Origin: Candidatus Obscuribacterales bacterium
Lineage (GTDB): Bacteria > Cyanobacteriota > Vampirovibrionia > Obscuribacterales > Obscuribacteraceae
Assembly: GCA_019746975.1 (NCBI GenBank)
Contig: JAIERK010000245.1
Span: 1 to 38,146, forward strand
DNA length: 38,146 nt
Reading direction: 5' to 3'
Both the position numbers and the translations under genes were made by a program. How positions within the stretch are numbered: the stretch's first letter is position 1; every line of letters starts with the position of its first letter. Under the pieces are notes generated by a model that saw only the letters and a program-made list of their open reading frames with translations, was not told the DNA's origin and ran no database searches. This document shows, in pieces, positions 1 to 9,230 of the stretch.

Positions 1-192
1 CCAGAGGCTTTTGCCGCTCACAGATCTAACCTTGGTTATGTTTGGGGCTAAAAGTTGTCAAAGTCCCACTAAGCGGTTAACCCATAGTTGCCTATCGTTG
101 ACAACATATTGACAGCCACTTTCAACTTCTGATGAACGAAGTGGAGAGTAGCTGTCAACTTGCATTGCCAGGATAAGGAAAAGAAAGAGAGT
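1..192. other. Left-edge non-coding stretch with inverted repeat
   Basis: No convincing gene. A plus-strand frame is open from base 1 to a TAA at 49-51 and could be the last 16 codons of a gene lying to the left, but nothing identifies it. An imperfect inverted repeat pairs TTGACAGC (109-116) with GCTGTCAA (151-158), and inside it CACTT (117-121) with AAGTG (139-143). No T-tract follows on either strand, so it is not a standard intrinsic terminator. It lies about 35 bases beyond the stop of the minus-strand SHOCT gene. Confidence 0.4.
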
Positions 193-543
193 TTAGATTC
201 CGAGGAGCTTTGCCTTTGCAGCCTTGAACTCGGCTTCGTCGAGGACGCCAGCCGAATGAAGCTGAGAAAGACGCTCGAGCTCCTTAGACACATCGATTTT
301 GGAACTAGCCGGGACCGACTCTGGGTTGATCTTATCAAGCAGGACACCGCCGACTTTCTTACCAATCTTGGTACCTATGAGGCCTCCAACCAGCGCACCG
401 GTGAAGGTTCCGACCACCGGAATCGGCAGCAAAACTGTCCCGACCTGAGCCCCGGCAAGCACTCCGGCGCCTGCGCCTGCCATTTTGGCAGTCTTATCGT
501 TTTCTGCTCTGACTTCTGCGTTTCTATCTTGCTCGTTGCTCAT
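193..543 (-). CDS. Glycine-zipper protein with C-terminal SHOCT domain
   Basis: A 116-residue protein. The first 20 residues are polar. Residues about 20-68 form a Gly/Ala-rich hydrophobic stretch with repeated GxxxG-type spacing (AGAGAGVLAGAQVG, then GALVGGLIGTKIGKKVGG), as in glycine-zipper membrane proteins. The last 30 residues (KELERLSQLHSAGVLDEAEF onward to LLGI) match the SHOCT short C-terminal domain, which is usually an oligomerisation module at the end of small membrane proteins. I chose the ATG at 543 because AGGA lies at good distance upstream; a longer frame reaches 585 without better support. Its biological role is unknown. It is transcribed in the same direction as the RND operon but lies downstream of it, 150 bases away. 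Confidence 0.8.
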   Translation of the reverse strand: MSNEQDRNAEVRAENDKTAKMAGAGAGVLAGAQVGTVLLPIPVVGTFTGALVGGLIGTKIGKKVGGVLLDKINPESVPASSKIDVSKELERLSQLHSAGVLDEAEFKAAKAKLLGI

Positions 544-691
544 GACTCTGTCCTCGTGCCTACTATTCCACCATTGAACCAGCATCTAGGAAGTAATTCA
601 CAACGTCACGTACAGTTAATCTACCGCTCGGATAGTCCGGTTTTGTTCACAAAACAGGCTGGGAATGAAGAACACGCACCAGTGAGTGCAT

Positions 692-3600
692 TCATTCAGA
701 CGCAATCGTCTCTCTAGGTTCCACATATACATCAGGTTGTTGATGATGCTCTATCCGTTGACTATCACTGCCATCGCCGCCGCGCCCCGGAGGGGGTGTG
801 GGTGTGCCGCCAAACAGACGCGCAATCGAGTCTTTTAGAACATATACAACTGGTACTACGTACAAACTCATTAAGGATGACACGATCATGCCACCACATA
901 CGGCGGTACCCAACGAATGGCGACTGTTGGCGCCGGCGCCCTGCGCAAATACCAGCGGCAAAATTCCCATCACGAACGCAAACGTTGTCATCAATATTGG
1001 TCGCAATCTTATCGTGGCGCCGTCGACTACAGCTTGTTGCGGTGGAACACCCTGCTTCTTCAATTGATTTGCAAACTCGACGATAAGAATCGCGTTTTTA
1101 CAAACGAGTCCAATAAGCATCACCAGACCAATCTGACAGAACACGTCATTCTGCAATCCACGCGCGTACTGCGCCAGTATCGCCCCGAATAGGGCGGTAG
1201 GAACGGTGAACAGAATAATTACAGGGTCGGTGAAACTCTCGTACTGAGCAGCAAGAACGAGAAAGACAAATGTGATGCCAAGCGCGAATAGAATGAGTCC
1301 TTGCGAGCCAGCCTCAATTTGCTCCAACGAAATTCCAGTCCACCTGTACGTCATCGTGGAAGGCAATATCTCTGACGCCAACTTTTCCATCGCCTCCATC
1401 GCCTGACTGGAGCTAAAGCCTGGCGCCGCAGAGCCGTTGATCTCTGTAGCGCGGAAGAGGTCATAATGATTAATCGACTGTGGCGCTGTCGTCTCCGACA
1501 GTTTAACCAGGTTAGCGAGCGGGATCATCTCGCCTTTGCGGCTCATCACATAGTACTTCGTAATGTCGGCAGGATTGGAGCGGTACTTAGCATCAGCCTG
1601 AACATAAACACGATAGACTCGGGTCCCGATATCGATGTCATTGACGTAAAACGATCCAATGTACGTTTGCAAAGTATCGAAGATATCGCTCAGACTAACG
1701 TCCAACGTCTTAGCTTTGTCGCGTTCTATCTCGACCTGAATCTGCGGGCTGTTAGCAGCAAATCCAGAGAAAACACCGGTCAAGCCGGGAGTCTGATTTG
1801 CCTTACCGCAAATCTCTTTGGTCGCTTTTTCCAGGTCACCGATATTGGTACCACTCAGATCGAGAATCTGAAAGACAAAACCACCGAAGCTGCCCAACCC
1901 TTCAATAGCCGGCGGGTTAAACGGTATGACACGAGCATCCGTAATGCCGGACAACGGTCCTCTGACTCGATTGATGATCGAATCAAGATTCTGATCGGGT
2001 CCCGTGCGATGCTCCCAGGGATGGAGATTCGAGAACAATATTCCATTGCTTGGCTTATTGCCGGCAAAGCTGAAACCAGCCACTCCAAAGGTAGAATGAA
2101 TCTCTGGAATACCGTCAAAAATCTTCTCCACTTGCTTGAGGGCCTCGACTGTATAGTTGAGAGAGACACCCTCGGGTCCCTGGACTATGGTGATGAAGTA
2201 GCCCTTGTCCTCATCAGGGATGAACGAACTCGGTACAACCTGGAACAGATACCACGTAGCGGCCATGCATCCGACGAATAAGATCAAAGCCAGAGCCTTC
2301 AGCTTCAACATTATCTCCAGCGACCCTCGATACAATCTTCGCACCCAATCAAGCGCGAGATTGAAGGGACGGAATAACCAATTCTTGCTTTCGCCCTCGT
2401 GATCCGAGGCCTTGAGCCATAATGCAGACAACGCGGGAGTCAGTGTCAACGCCGCGAATGCCGAGATTGACACCGAGCACGCGATAGTCAGTGCGAACTG
2501 TTTGTAGAGCTGACCAGTGGTGCCGGGCATGAAAGCCACCGGGATAAACACAGCCACCAGTACCAGCGAGATCGCAACAACCGCGCTCGCTACCTCATGC
2601 ATGGCTTCTTTTGCCGCTTCAAATGCGGACACGCCACGGTCTGCCATGATTCTGCTGATGTTTTCAATCACGACGATAGCGTCATCAACGACCAGACCGG
2701 TGGCAAGAACTAGTCCGAACAGAGTCAAAGTATTGATTGAGAAGCCGAGCAACTTCATGCACGCAAAAGTGCCGATCAGCGAAACAGGAATCGTAAAGAC
2801 CGGAATCAGGGTACTGCGCCAATTCTGCAAGAAAACGAATATTGTGAGCACAACCAGACCGATAGCCTGCGCCAACGTGATGAGCACTTCGCGTATCGAC
2901 TCATTGACGGCGAGAGTGGTATCGAATGCATACTCACATTTGATACCAGGGGGAAATTTTTTCTGGAGCCGGTTCATTTCTTCGCGAACACGTTTTACAA
3001 CTTCTACGGCATTGGAGCCCGATCTTTGCATGATGCCCAGGCCGATCGTCTCCACCCCGCGGTAGCGAACGACTGTTTGATAATCTTCTGCACCAAGTTC
3101 TGCTCTACCGACATCGCTCAGTCGAATTATTGAGCCATCCTTGCCGGTACGAATGATGAGCTTTTCGAACTCATCTGCGGATTTGAGCCGTCCCAGCACC
3201 CTGACGCTCATCTGATAGAGTTGATTGGACTCGTTGGGAGGTTGTCCGATTTGTCCAGCCGCAACCTGCACATTCTGCTCGCGGATCGAGTCTACGATGT
3301 CGCGCACGGAGACGTGGTTCTGTGACATTCGCCTTGGGTCGAGCCAGATGCGCATGCAATACTTACGCTCACCAAAAATAATCACGTCGCCAACGCCATT
3401 GACTCGCTTCAACGCATCTTTGATGTAGACATCGGCATAGTTGCTGAGGAATTGGGTCGAGTATTTTTCTTTTGGACCGGTAATACCAATGGCCAGGAGG
3501 AATGCAGTAGAGACCTTTTCCACCGACACACCGGTCCGTCTAACCTCGTCCGGCAGCCGTCCTTCAGCCCGGGCGATACGCCCCTGAACATCGACCGCAG

Positions 3601-3910
3601 CAAGATCGACATCGCGACCGAGATCGAATGTGATGTTAATAAGCGAAGTACCATCGTTGCCACTGGCAGAAGTAATGTACTTGCCGCGCGGAATTCCGTT
3701 GATTTGCTGCTCCAATATCGTCGTAACAGCCGATTCGACAACCTGCGAGTTGGCGCCAATGTAGTTGGACGTCACACTCACCTGTGGCGGTGCTACTTCG
3801 GGATACTGGGACAACGGCAAAATCGGAATGCTGACGCTTCCTGCAAGTATGATAATCAGTGCACACACGGTAGCGAATATTGGTCGTCGGATAAAGAATT
3901 GAACGAACAT
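692..3910 (-). CDS. RND efflux transporter, HAE1 family (AcrB/MexB-like)
   Basis: The 1072-residue length is typical of AcrB-type inner-membrane pumps, which use proton flow to expel hydrophobic or amphiphilic compounds across the envelope as trimers. The start (FFIRRPIFATVCALIIILAG) is the classic RND first membrane helix. The fourth helix has the paired aspartates of proton relay in GLVVDDAIVVIENI. The family motif GLVCKNAILIVEFANQL lies in the C-terminal half. The two-fold repeat of periplasmic loops between helices 1-2 and 7-8 is present. GAGG-type ribosome binding (AGAGGT) precedes the ATG. The gene starts 8 bases after the adaptor gene, so the two form an operon. No TolC-like channel gene is nearby, so the channel must be encoded elsewhere. 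Substrate cannot be read from sequence. The C-terminal 35 residues are polar with a Pro/Gly-rich run. Confidence 0.95.
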   Translation of the reverse strand: MFVQFFIRRPIFATVCALIIILAGSVSIPILPLSQYPEVAPPQVSVTSNYIGANSQVVESAVTTILEQQINGIPRGKYITSASGNDGTSLINITFDLGRDVDLAAVDVQGRIARAEGRLPDEVRRTGVSVEKVSTAFLLAIGITGPKEKYSTQFLSNYADVYIKDALKRVNGVGDVIIFGERKYCMRIWLDPRRMSQNHVSVRDIVDSIREQNVQVAAGQIGQPPNESNQLYQMSVRVLGRLKSADEFEKLIIRTGKDGSIIRLSDVGRAELGAEDYQTVVRYRGVETIGLGIMQRSGSNAVEVVKRVREEMNRLQKKFPPGIKCEYAFDTTLAVNESIREVLITLAQAIGLVVLTIFVFLQNWRSTLIPVFTIPVSLIGTFACMKLLGFSINTLTLFGLVLATGLVVDDAIVVIENISRIMADRGVSAFEAAKEAMHEVASAVVAISLVLVAVFIPVAFMPGTTGQLYKQFALTIACSVSISAFAALTLTPALSALWLKASDHEGESKNWLFRPFNLALDWVRRLYRGSLEIMLKLKALALILFVGCMAATWYLFQVVPSSFIPDEDKGYFITIVQGPEGVSLNYTVEALKQVEKIFDGIPEIHSTFGVAGFSFAGNKPSNGILFSNLHPWEHRTGPDQNLDSIINRVRGPLSGITDARVIPFNPPAIEGLGSFGGFVFQILDLSGTNIGDLEKATKEICGKANQTPGLTGVFSGFAANSPQIQVEIERDKAKTLDVSLSDIFDTLQTYIGSFYVNDIDIGTRVYRVYVQADAKYRSNPADITKYYVMSRKGEMIPLANLVKLSETTAPQSINHYDLFRATEINGSAAPGFSSSQAMEAMEKLASEILPSTMTYRWTGISLEQIEAGSQGLILFALGITFVFLVLAAQYESFTDPVIILFTVPTALFGAILAQYARGLQNDVFCQIGLVMLIGLVCKNAILIVEFANQLKKQGVPPQQAVVDGATIRLRPILMTTFAFVMGILPLVFAQGAGANSRHSLGTAVCGGMIVSSLMSLYVVPVVYVLKDSIARLFGGTPTPPPGRGGDGSDSQRIEHHQQPDVYVEPRETIASE

Positions 3911-3918
3911 CGCTACCT

Positions 3919-5148
3919 CTACGAAGATGGGCCGATCGGCGCGCCATCCGAAAGGTTTTGAATTCCGGAGGATACGATTTTCTCACCAGCTTTGACGCCG
4001 GTTACAACTCGGTAGTGGTTGCCTTCGATCGGTCCCAAAGTCACCAACCTTTGCGCAGCATGCAGCTTACCGTCACTGCCGGTAGTGGCGATGAAAACAA
4101 AATCTTGTCCGCTGAATCGACTTACGCATGTAACTGGAATAGTGACAGTTTTGACGCGATCCCATATAACCCTGCACTGGGCGGTCTGTCCGGAGCGTAG
4201 CAGACCTTCAACATTGGGCAATTCGGCCTTGAGAAGAACAGTCTGTTGATTGGCATCAACCTGACTCGAGATAAAGAAGATCCTTCCTCTTTCGACTGTT
4301 TTTCCATTCTCATCAACAATATCGACGGTAAGACCGATCCTCAGTTTTTCAGAGAGCGAGGTAGGAGCGCTGACATAGACCTCAAGCGGCCTGGTCTGAT
4401 CGACGGTGGTCAGCGTCGTATCAGTGGTCACATAATCTCCGATCTTGACAGGCACGTCGCCTATCATGCCCTCGAAAGGCGCCTTAACCGTGAAATATTT
4501 AAGCTGCTCGAGAGCCTCCTGCTTGCTGGAGCGAGCCTGTTTGATTAGCTTCTGGCAGGTAGCTACCTTTGCTTCTTGGGCGCTTATCTGGGCATCCATA
4601 GCCTCCAGGTCGGCCTGTGCCACGCCGATATTGTTACGCTTTTCATCAACGCTCTCGGCTGATACGGCGCCTTCCGCATGCAGTCGCTTGTATCGCTCGA
4701 TTTGTGTATTGGCAAATTCGAGATTCGCCACCTTACTTAGCCGGTTCGCCTTGAGCGACTTGACCATTGCAACTGCATTCTTCTCGTCCGAAACGGCAGC
4801 TTCTATGGCAGCATCGGTCGTGTTGACCAACGCCTCTTGCTTACTCTTGTCTAGGATCATGAGAGACTGACCAGTTCTGACGCGGTCACCGCTGTTCACC
4901 AAAATTTCGAGCAGGCGTCCATCGGCTTGGGGCTTGAGATTGATCGACTTGCGGGACTTCAATGTGGCCACGAAAACAGTGCTGTCATCAAGGACTTGCT
5001 CACCCACAGTCTCGAGCTTGACAGGCATCGACGGAATGACAGGAGGGGCCGCTGGTTGCGCGGACGGCGTGCAACCTTGTGAAAATACGCTGAGGAATAA
5101 TACAGTCAACGCGGCGAGGAGCCGCTCTTGAGTTTTACGGGATGCCAT
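3919..5148 (-). CDS. RND periplasmic adaptor (membrane fusion) lipoprotein, AcrA-like
   Basis: A 409-residue adaptor that would link the RND pump to an outer-membrane channel. The N-terminus has a Lys/Arg start, a hydrophobic segment and a Cys at residue 26 within FSQGC, giving a likely but non-ideal lipoprotein signal. It then has the usual order of the family: a first lipoyl half (LKPQADGRLLEILVNSGDRV), a long alpha-helical hairpin, a second lipoyl half (FTVKAPFEGMIGDVPVKIGD), and beta-barrel and membrane-proximal domains. I chose the ATG at 5148 because GAGG precedes it and the signal peptide follows directly; the frame extends to 5208 with 20 extra polar residues that would spoil the signal. 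It is the first gene of the efflux operon, so the promoter should lie in 5149-5499. Confidence 0.92.
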   Translation of the reverse strand: MASRKTQERLLAALTVLFLSVFSQGCTPSAQPAAPPVIPSMPVKLETVGEQVLDDSTVFVATLKSRKSINLKPQADGRLLEILVNSGDRVRTGQSLMILDKSKQEALVNTTDAAIEAAVSDEKNAVAMVKSLKANRLSKVANLEFANTQIERYKRLHAEGAVSAESVDEKRNNIGVAQADLEAMDAQISAQEAKVATCQKLIKQARSSKQEALEQLKYFTVKAPFEGMIGDVPVKIGDYVTTDTTLTTVDQTRPLEVYVSAPTSLSEKLRIGLTVDIVDENGKTVERGRIFFISSQVDANQQTVLLKAELPNVEGLLRSGQTAQCRVIWDRVKTVTIPVTCVSRFSGQDFVFIATTGSDGKLHAAQRLVTLGPIEGNHYRVVTGVKAGEKIVSSGIQNLSDGAPIGPSS

Positions 5149-5499
5149 ATGGGACGCCTCGATGATGAAGCAATTCAGGTCAGGTGAGCTGTGCCGTTGA
5201 GCGATCATGGCGCTGAGAGCGGGCAGTCGATGCTCGAACTCTCAGCAGGATTCAACACTTTGAGCGCAGAACCCGCACAAAAAGTATACTTCCTTCTGCA
5301 TGTTGCCAAAACATTACATTTCGCCATCTTGATGTTTTGTTTACGCCTCTGCGATATGTAATGACCTCAGAGCGGTGGATGTACCGGAATCGGCTGTGAT
5401 AATGCTCTCTGTGATGAAGTTACACATACGAGTATCACCAGTCACTGCTGCGAGTACTGAAGCTCGGTTTGTTCTGAAAATTTTCTCGCGCGACTCCGC
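5149..5499. promoter_or_regulatory. Intergenic region upstream of the RND efflux operon
   Basis: A 351-base stretch without a gene, between the stop of fcl and the start of the adaptor gene, both on the minus strand. It should hold the efflux operon promoter and the end of the gmd-fcl transcript. An inverted repeat ATTACAT (5313-5319) and ATGTAAT (5356-5362), arms 36 bases apart, is a possible regulator site. No TetR, MarR or AraC-type regulator gene is adjacent. I see no clear terminator. Confidence 0.35.
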
Positions 5500-6444
5500 T
5501 CAATTACTATGATTCATCTCTGCGAGATAGGAATCATAGGTCTGCCTTAGACCGTCAGACAGACTTATCTTCGCCTGCCAACCCAACGCTGCGAGTCGGC
5601 TTATATCAAGCAACTTGCGAGGCGTCCCGTCAGGCATGTTTGAGTTAAACTCGGCGACACCGGTATATCCAACCGTTTTGAATATCAAATCGACGAGCTC
5701 GGCAATACTTATGTCGCTACCACATCCCACATTGAGCGGTTGAATCTCGGAATAGTGTTGCATAATGAACAGAAGAGCATCGGCAAGATCGTCAACATGC
5801 AGGAATTCCCGCAAGGGATGCCCAGTACCCCAGATTTCGACGCTCTCGAGTCCAGCCAACTTTGCTGCATGTGCTTTCATGATCAAAGCCGGTATAACGT
5901 GGCTCGAATGCAAGTCGTATGTGTCTCCAGGACCATAGAGGTTGGTCGGTTGAACCGATATAAAGTCGCATCCATACTGAATTCTGTATGCTGAACACAT
6001 CTCGAGAGCTGCGATTTTTGCTATTGCATACCATTTATTGGTAGGCTCCAATGGACCAGTCAAAAGAGCATCCTCTGATATCGGCTGCGGTGCCAATTTC
6101 GGATAAACGCATGATGAACCGAGGAACATAAGCTTTTCGACGTTTGCCAAACGAGATGCTTCAATTACATTAGTGGCAATCATCAAATTGTCATACAAGA
6201 AATCCGCGGGACAGCTGTTGTTGGCTAAGATACCACCCACGGTAGCAGCGGTAACGAACACCGCCTGTGGTTTCACTTCTCCTATCCACCTATGGGTCGC
6301 CAACTGATCGCGAAGATCAACCTCGGTGCGGCTGACGGTGACAATCTCACAGTCCAGACGTCGCAGCCTCCGCATCAGCGCACCGCCGACCATGCCACCA
6401 TGACCAGCGACAAAAATTCTCCGACCTGTCAGCTCGAATGGCAT
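5500..6444 (-). CDS. fcl: GDP-L-fucose synthase
   Basis: A 314-residue short-chain dehydrogenase/epimerase, the usual length for Fcl/WcaG. It converts GDP-4-keto-6-deoxymannose to GDP-L-fucose with NADPH. The Rossmann motif GHGGMVGG lies at residues 14-21. The SSCVYP segment carries the family Ser/Cys. The catalytic YxxxK pair is in WYAIAKIAALEMC. LREFLHVDDLADA is typical of the family. I chose the ATG at 6444: the gmd stop lies one base upstream (TGA-T-ATG), which implies coupled translation. The frame is open to 6585, but those 47 residues lie over the end of gmd and are not family-like. With gmd it supplies activated fucose for surface polysaccharide. Confidence 0.95.
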   Translation of the reverse strand: MPFELTGRRIFVAGHGGMVGGALMRRLRRLDCEIVTVSRTEVDLRDQLATHRWIGEVKPQAVFVTAATVGGILANNSCPADFLYDNLMIATNVIEASRLANVEKLMFLGSSCVYPKLAPQPISEDALLTGPLEPTNKWYAIAKIAALEMCSAYRIQYGCDFISVQPTNLYGPGDTYDLHSSHVIPALIMKAHAAKLAGLESVEIWGTGHPLREFLHVDDLADALLFIMQHYSEIQPLNVGCGSDISIAELVDLIFKTVGYTGVAEFNSNMPDGTPRKLLDISRLAALGWQAKISLSDGLRQTYDSYLAEMNHSN

Positions 6445-6445
6445 A

Positions 6446-7516
6446 TCAATCAGTGGCTTTGCGTACGGTATGCTCTGTCCTGGCTGCCGAAATATCGCTC
6501 TCCACCATTTCAGATACCAGCTCGCAGAAGGATGTCGTAGCGCTCCAACCAAGACAGGCTTTGGCCTTGGAAGCATCACCGACAAGCTTATCGACTTCGG
6601 TCGGGCGAAAATACCTTGGATCTATTCGCACCAAAATCTCGCCTGTTTGATCGCAACCAATCTCATCTATGCCCTCGTTGATCCATTCGATTTTTTTGTC
6701 GATACAGGCGAAGGCCTTTTCGACGAAAGTTCTGACTGAGTTGGCTTGTCCAGTCGCCAATACATAGTCGTCGGGCTTGTCTTGTTGCAACATCAACCAC
6801 ATGCCTTCGACGTAATCGCGAGCATGACCCCAGTCGCGCTGTGCATCGAGATTACCGAGGTAAAGTACTTCTTTTCTTCCGATTGCAATAGCAGCCACCG
6901 CTCGAGTAATCTTCCGAGTGACAAAAGTCTCGCCGCGCCTTGGACTCTCGTGATTGAACAAGATTCCGTTGACCGCATACATTCCATAGGCTTCGCGATA
7001 ATTGACGGTAATAAAGTGGGCATAAGCTTTCGCAGCGGCATATGGACTGCGAGGGTAGAAGGGCGTGGTCTCCGTCTGTGGCGTCTCACGCGCCAGTCCA
7101 AAAATTTCGGATGTAGACGCCTGGTAAAATCGAGTCGTCGACTCAAGTTTTAGAATTCTAATCGCCTCCAGCAATCGCAATGAGCCGACAGCATCCGCAT
7201 TCGCTGTGTACTCAGGGGTTTCAAAACTAACCATCACATGACTTTGGGCCGCCAGATTGTATATCTCATCTGGCTGAATATCCTTTACCAACCGTATGAG
7301 ATTAGAACCATCGGTGACATCACCATAGTGCAATCGAAAACGAATGTCTTCTTCATGTGGATCCTGATAAATATGATCGACGCGGCTGGTGTTGAACGAT
7401 GAAGACCGTCTCTTGACGCCATGGACCTCATATCCCTTAGACAGAAGGAGTTCTGACAGGTAGGCACCATCTTGTCCGGTTACCCCGGTAATCAACGCTT
7501 TTTTTCGCTTTGCCAT
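6446..7516 (-). CDS. gmd: GDP-mannose 4,6-dehydratase
   Basis: A 356-residue NADP-dependent dehydratase making GDP-4-keto-6-deoxy-D-mannose from GDP-mannose. The GVTGQDGAYL motif at residues 11-20 is the hallmark of Gmd. The catalytic region SPYAAAKAYAHF gives Tyr and Lys. The segment NHESPRRGETFVTRKI is highly conserved in Gmd and binds substrate and the partner subunit. The ATG at 7516 places the Rossmann motif where the family has it. An upstream TTG at 7549 is in frame but adds a non-conserved stretch, and neither start has a strong ribosome site. It is followed immediately by fcl. Confidence 0.96.
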   Translation of the reverse strand: MAKRKKALITGVTGQDGAYLSELLLSKGYEVHGVKRRSSSFNTSRVDHIYQDPHEEDIRFRLHYGDVTDGSNLIRLVKDIQPDEIYNLAAQSHVMVSFETPEYTANADAVGSLRLLEAIRILKLESTTRFYQASTSEIFGLARETPQTETTPFYPRSPYAAAKAYAHFITVNYREAYGMYAVNGILFNHESPRRGETFVTRKITRAVAAIAIGRKEVLYLGNLDAQRDWGHARDYVEGMWLMLQQDKPDDYVLATGQANSVRTFVEKAFACIDKKIEWINEGIDEIGCDQTGEILVRIDPRYFRPTEVDKLVGDASKAKACLGWSATTSFCELVSEMVESDISAARTEHTVRKATD

Positions 7517-7679
7517 TATCGCGCTTGTGAAAATTCTCTTGAGCAGCAAAATCCAGCTACAGTCAAGCTCGGATTACAAGGCTCAAGGGTATCATGTAGA
7601 CGAAACCGTAATCAATCCTTTCCATCAGCAAAAGCAGAGTTATGAGCGTGGAGCATTTTTTGAGCCGCGCGGTCCTATT

Positions 7680-9230
7680 CTATACAGACAGGGCAACGGC
7701 GGTCTTCTGGAGCTCCTTAGCCAAATTGAGTCCGCCTACTCCACTGATACCCCCACCCGGATGAGTTGCGGGCCCGCAGAGATAGAGACGCTCGATCGGG
7801 GTCGTATACTGTGCATTTCCTGGTATCGGACGAAGGAAGAACGCCTGAGAGAGCATCATTTCGGCACCATAGAGGTGTCCTTCCGTCAACAGATACTGAT
7901 CCTGAAAGTCCTGTGGGCACAGGACCTGAGCCTTGAGAATCAACTCTTTCAGACCCGGTGCAAACTCACCAACTTGCTTTACTGCAGTATTCAAGACGGT
8001 CTCGGAATCAGGATGAGCACTGAAGTGCGCATACTGAAGCCATATCGACATGACATGCTTGCCGGATGGCGCTAAAGATGGATCTTTGATAGTCGGAATT
8101 GTGATCTCGAGATAAGGCTCACCACTGACCTTTCCTCTTTTAGCCGAGTCGAACGCCTTCTCGATATATGCCACCGAAGGTGCTAGCACGAGCGTACCGG
8201 CCAATGCGGCTTCGGTGATTCCAGAAGTGAACTTAGGTAGCTCTTTCAAAGCAAGATTGATTCGCACCACCGAGCCGTTGTACTTGAGACAATTTACGGC
8301 TCGGTTAAACTCCGGTTGCAGCTCCGCCGGATCAACGAGATGGCGAAATGTATGGCGTACATCAAAATCCGAGATGATTCGACCAGCAGCAAGCTTCTCC
8401 TTGGTCGACAGCTCAACACCAGATGCGATACCATTTTCAATGTTGATGCGTGCCACTCCAGCTTTGGTTCGAAGTTCTGCACCAGCAGCTCTGGCAGCCT
8501 CGGCAAGCGCGTTGCAAATTGCTCCGATGCCACCCTTTGCAGTGGCGCGGAAATATCCATCACCAATCGCGAGGTGATGCAGCAAGTTGAATGTCGTGCC
8601 ACCAGCGAACGGTCCTTGCGACAGTCCACGAACAGCCGCCGAAGCAAGCAATCCTTTCAATGCCGGATTCTCGAACCATTCGTCGAGCATATCGCGAACC
8701 GGCATAAGAAGAAGACGCATGATTTCAGTCATCTGCCGGGCACCGTAACCGCGAAGCTTAGCCACCAAAGCCGCCATCTCAGGGACACTCTTCAGTCCAT
8801 GGGGAGGTGGAGTAATACTCTGCACCTCCTTGAGAAAGTCGCTCGCTTGTTGCAGAAGATTCCACATCTGTTTATAGCTATCAGCATCATTCTTCGCGAA
8901 CGAGGACAGACCATCAACCGATTTATCCAGATTTTTCGAAAGGGAGAAGGACTTACCATCAGGAAGAAGGCCCGTAATAGTATCGCGCTCAATTACCTCG
9001 AGACCATGGCTTTCCAGCTTTAGGTCCTTAACTATGTTGTCGCTAAGTCTTCCGCTCATCAAACCGAGATCAGCACGAAACCCATCGAAGAATTGCGTGG
9101 TTGCATTTGCCCCACCGATGGTGTCGGACGGTTCTAGAACCAATACTCGCTCTCCTGAACGGGACAGGTAGGCAGCGATAGTCAGAGCATTAGGCGACGA
9201 GCCCAGGATAATCGTGTCAAACGTGGTCAT
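7680..9230 (-). CDS. PYROXD2/phytoene-desaturase-like FAD protein with degenerate Rossmann motif
   Basis: A 516-residue member of the PYROXD2/CrtI-like flavoprotein superfamily. It aligns along its whole length with the upstream neighbour at 9227-10813, including the C-terminal FAD segment (LYLCGPATHPGGGISGVGG here; LYMCGSSTHPGGCITGAPG there). The N-terminal dinucleotide motif is altered: residues 10-15 read GSSPNA where the partner has GGGHNG, so two of three glycines are lost. The downstream EP-SDTIGG segment is kept. This suggests a weakly FAD-binding or structural partner subunit, although that is inference. The ATG overlaps the stop of the upstream gene by four bases (ATGA) and follows GAGGA, so translation is coupled. 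Last gene of a three-gene operon. Substrate unknown; no carotenoid genes are nearby. Confidence 0.85.
   Translation of the reverse strand: MTTFDTIILGSSPNALTIAAYLSRSGERVLVLEPSDTIGGANATTQFFDGFRADLGLMSGRLSDNIVKDLKLESHGLEVIERDTITGLLPDGKSFSLSKNLDKSVDGLSSFAKNDADSYKQMWNLLQQASDFLKEVQSITPPPHGLKSVPEMAALVAKLRGYGARQMTEIMRLLLMPVRDMLDEWFENPALKGLLASAAVRGLSQGPFAGGTTFNLLHHLAIGDGYFRATAKGGIGAICNALAEAARAAGAELRTKAGVARINIENGIASGVELSTKEKLAAGRIISDFDVRHTFRHLVDPAELQPEFNRAVNCLKYNGSVVRINLALKELPKFTSGITEAALAGTLVLAPSVAYIEKAFDSAKRGKVSGEPYLEITIPTIKDPSLAPSGKHVMSIWLQYAHFSAHPDSETVLNTAVKQVGEFAPGLKELILKAQVLCPQDFQDQYLLTEGHLYGAEMMLSQAFFLRPIPGNAQYTTPIERLYLCGPATHPGGGISGVGGLNLAKELQKTAVALSV

Noticed and set aside
1466..2281. 271-codon plus-strand frame inside the RND pump gene
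   Set aside because: Shadow of a strongly supported 1072-residue gene on the other strand; product is not protein-like.
8316..9023. 235-codon plus-strand frame inside the flavoprotein gene
   Set aside because: Shadow frame with no domain or signal; the minus-strand flavoprotein is certain.
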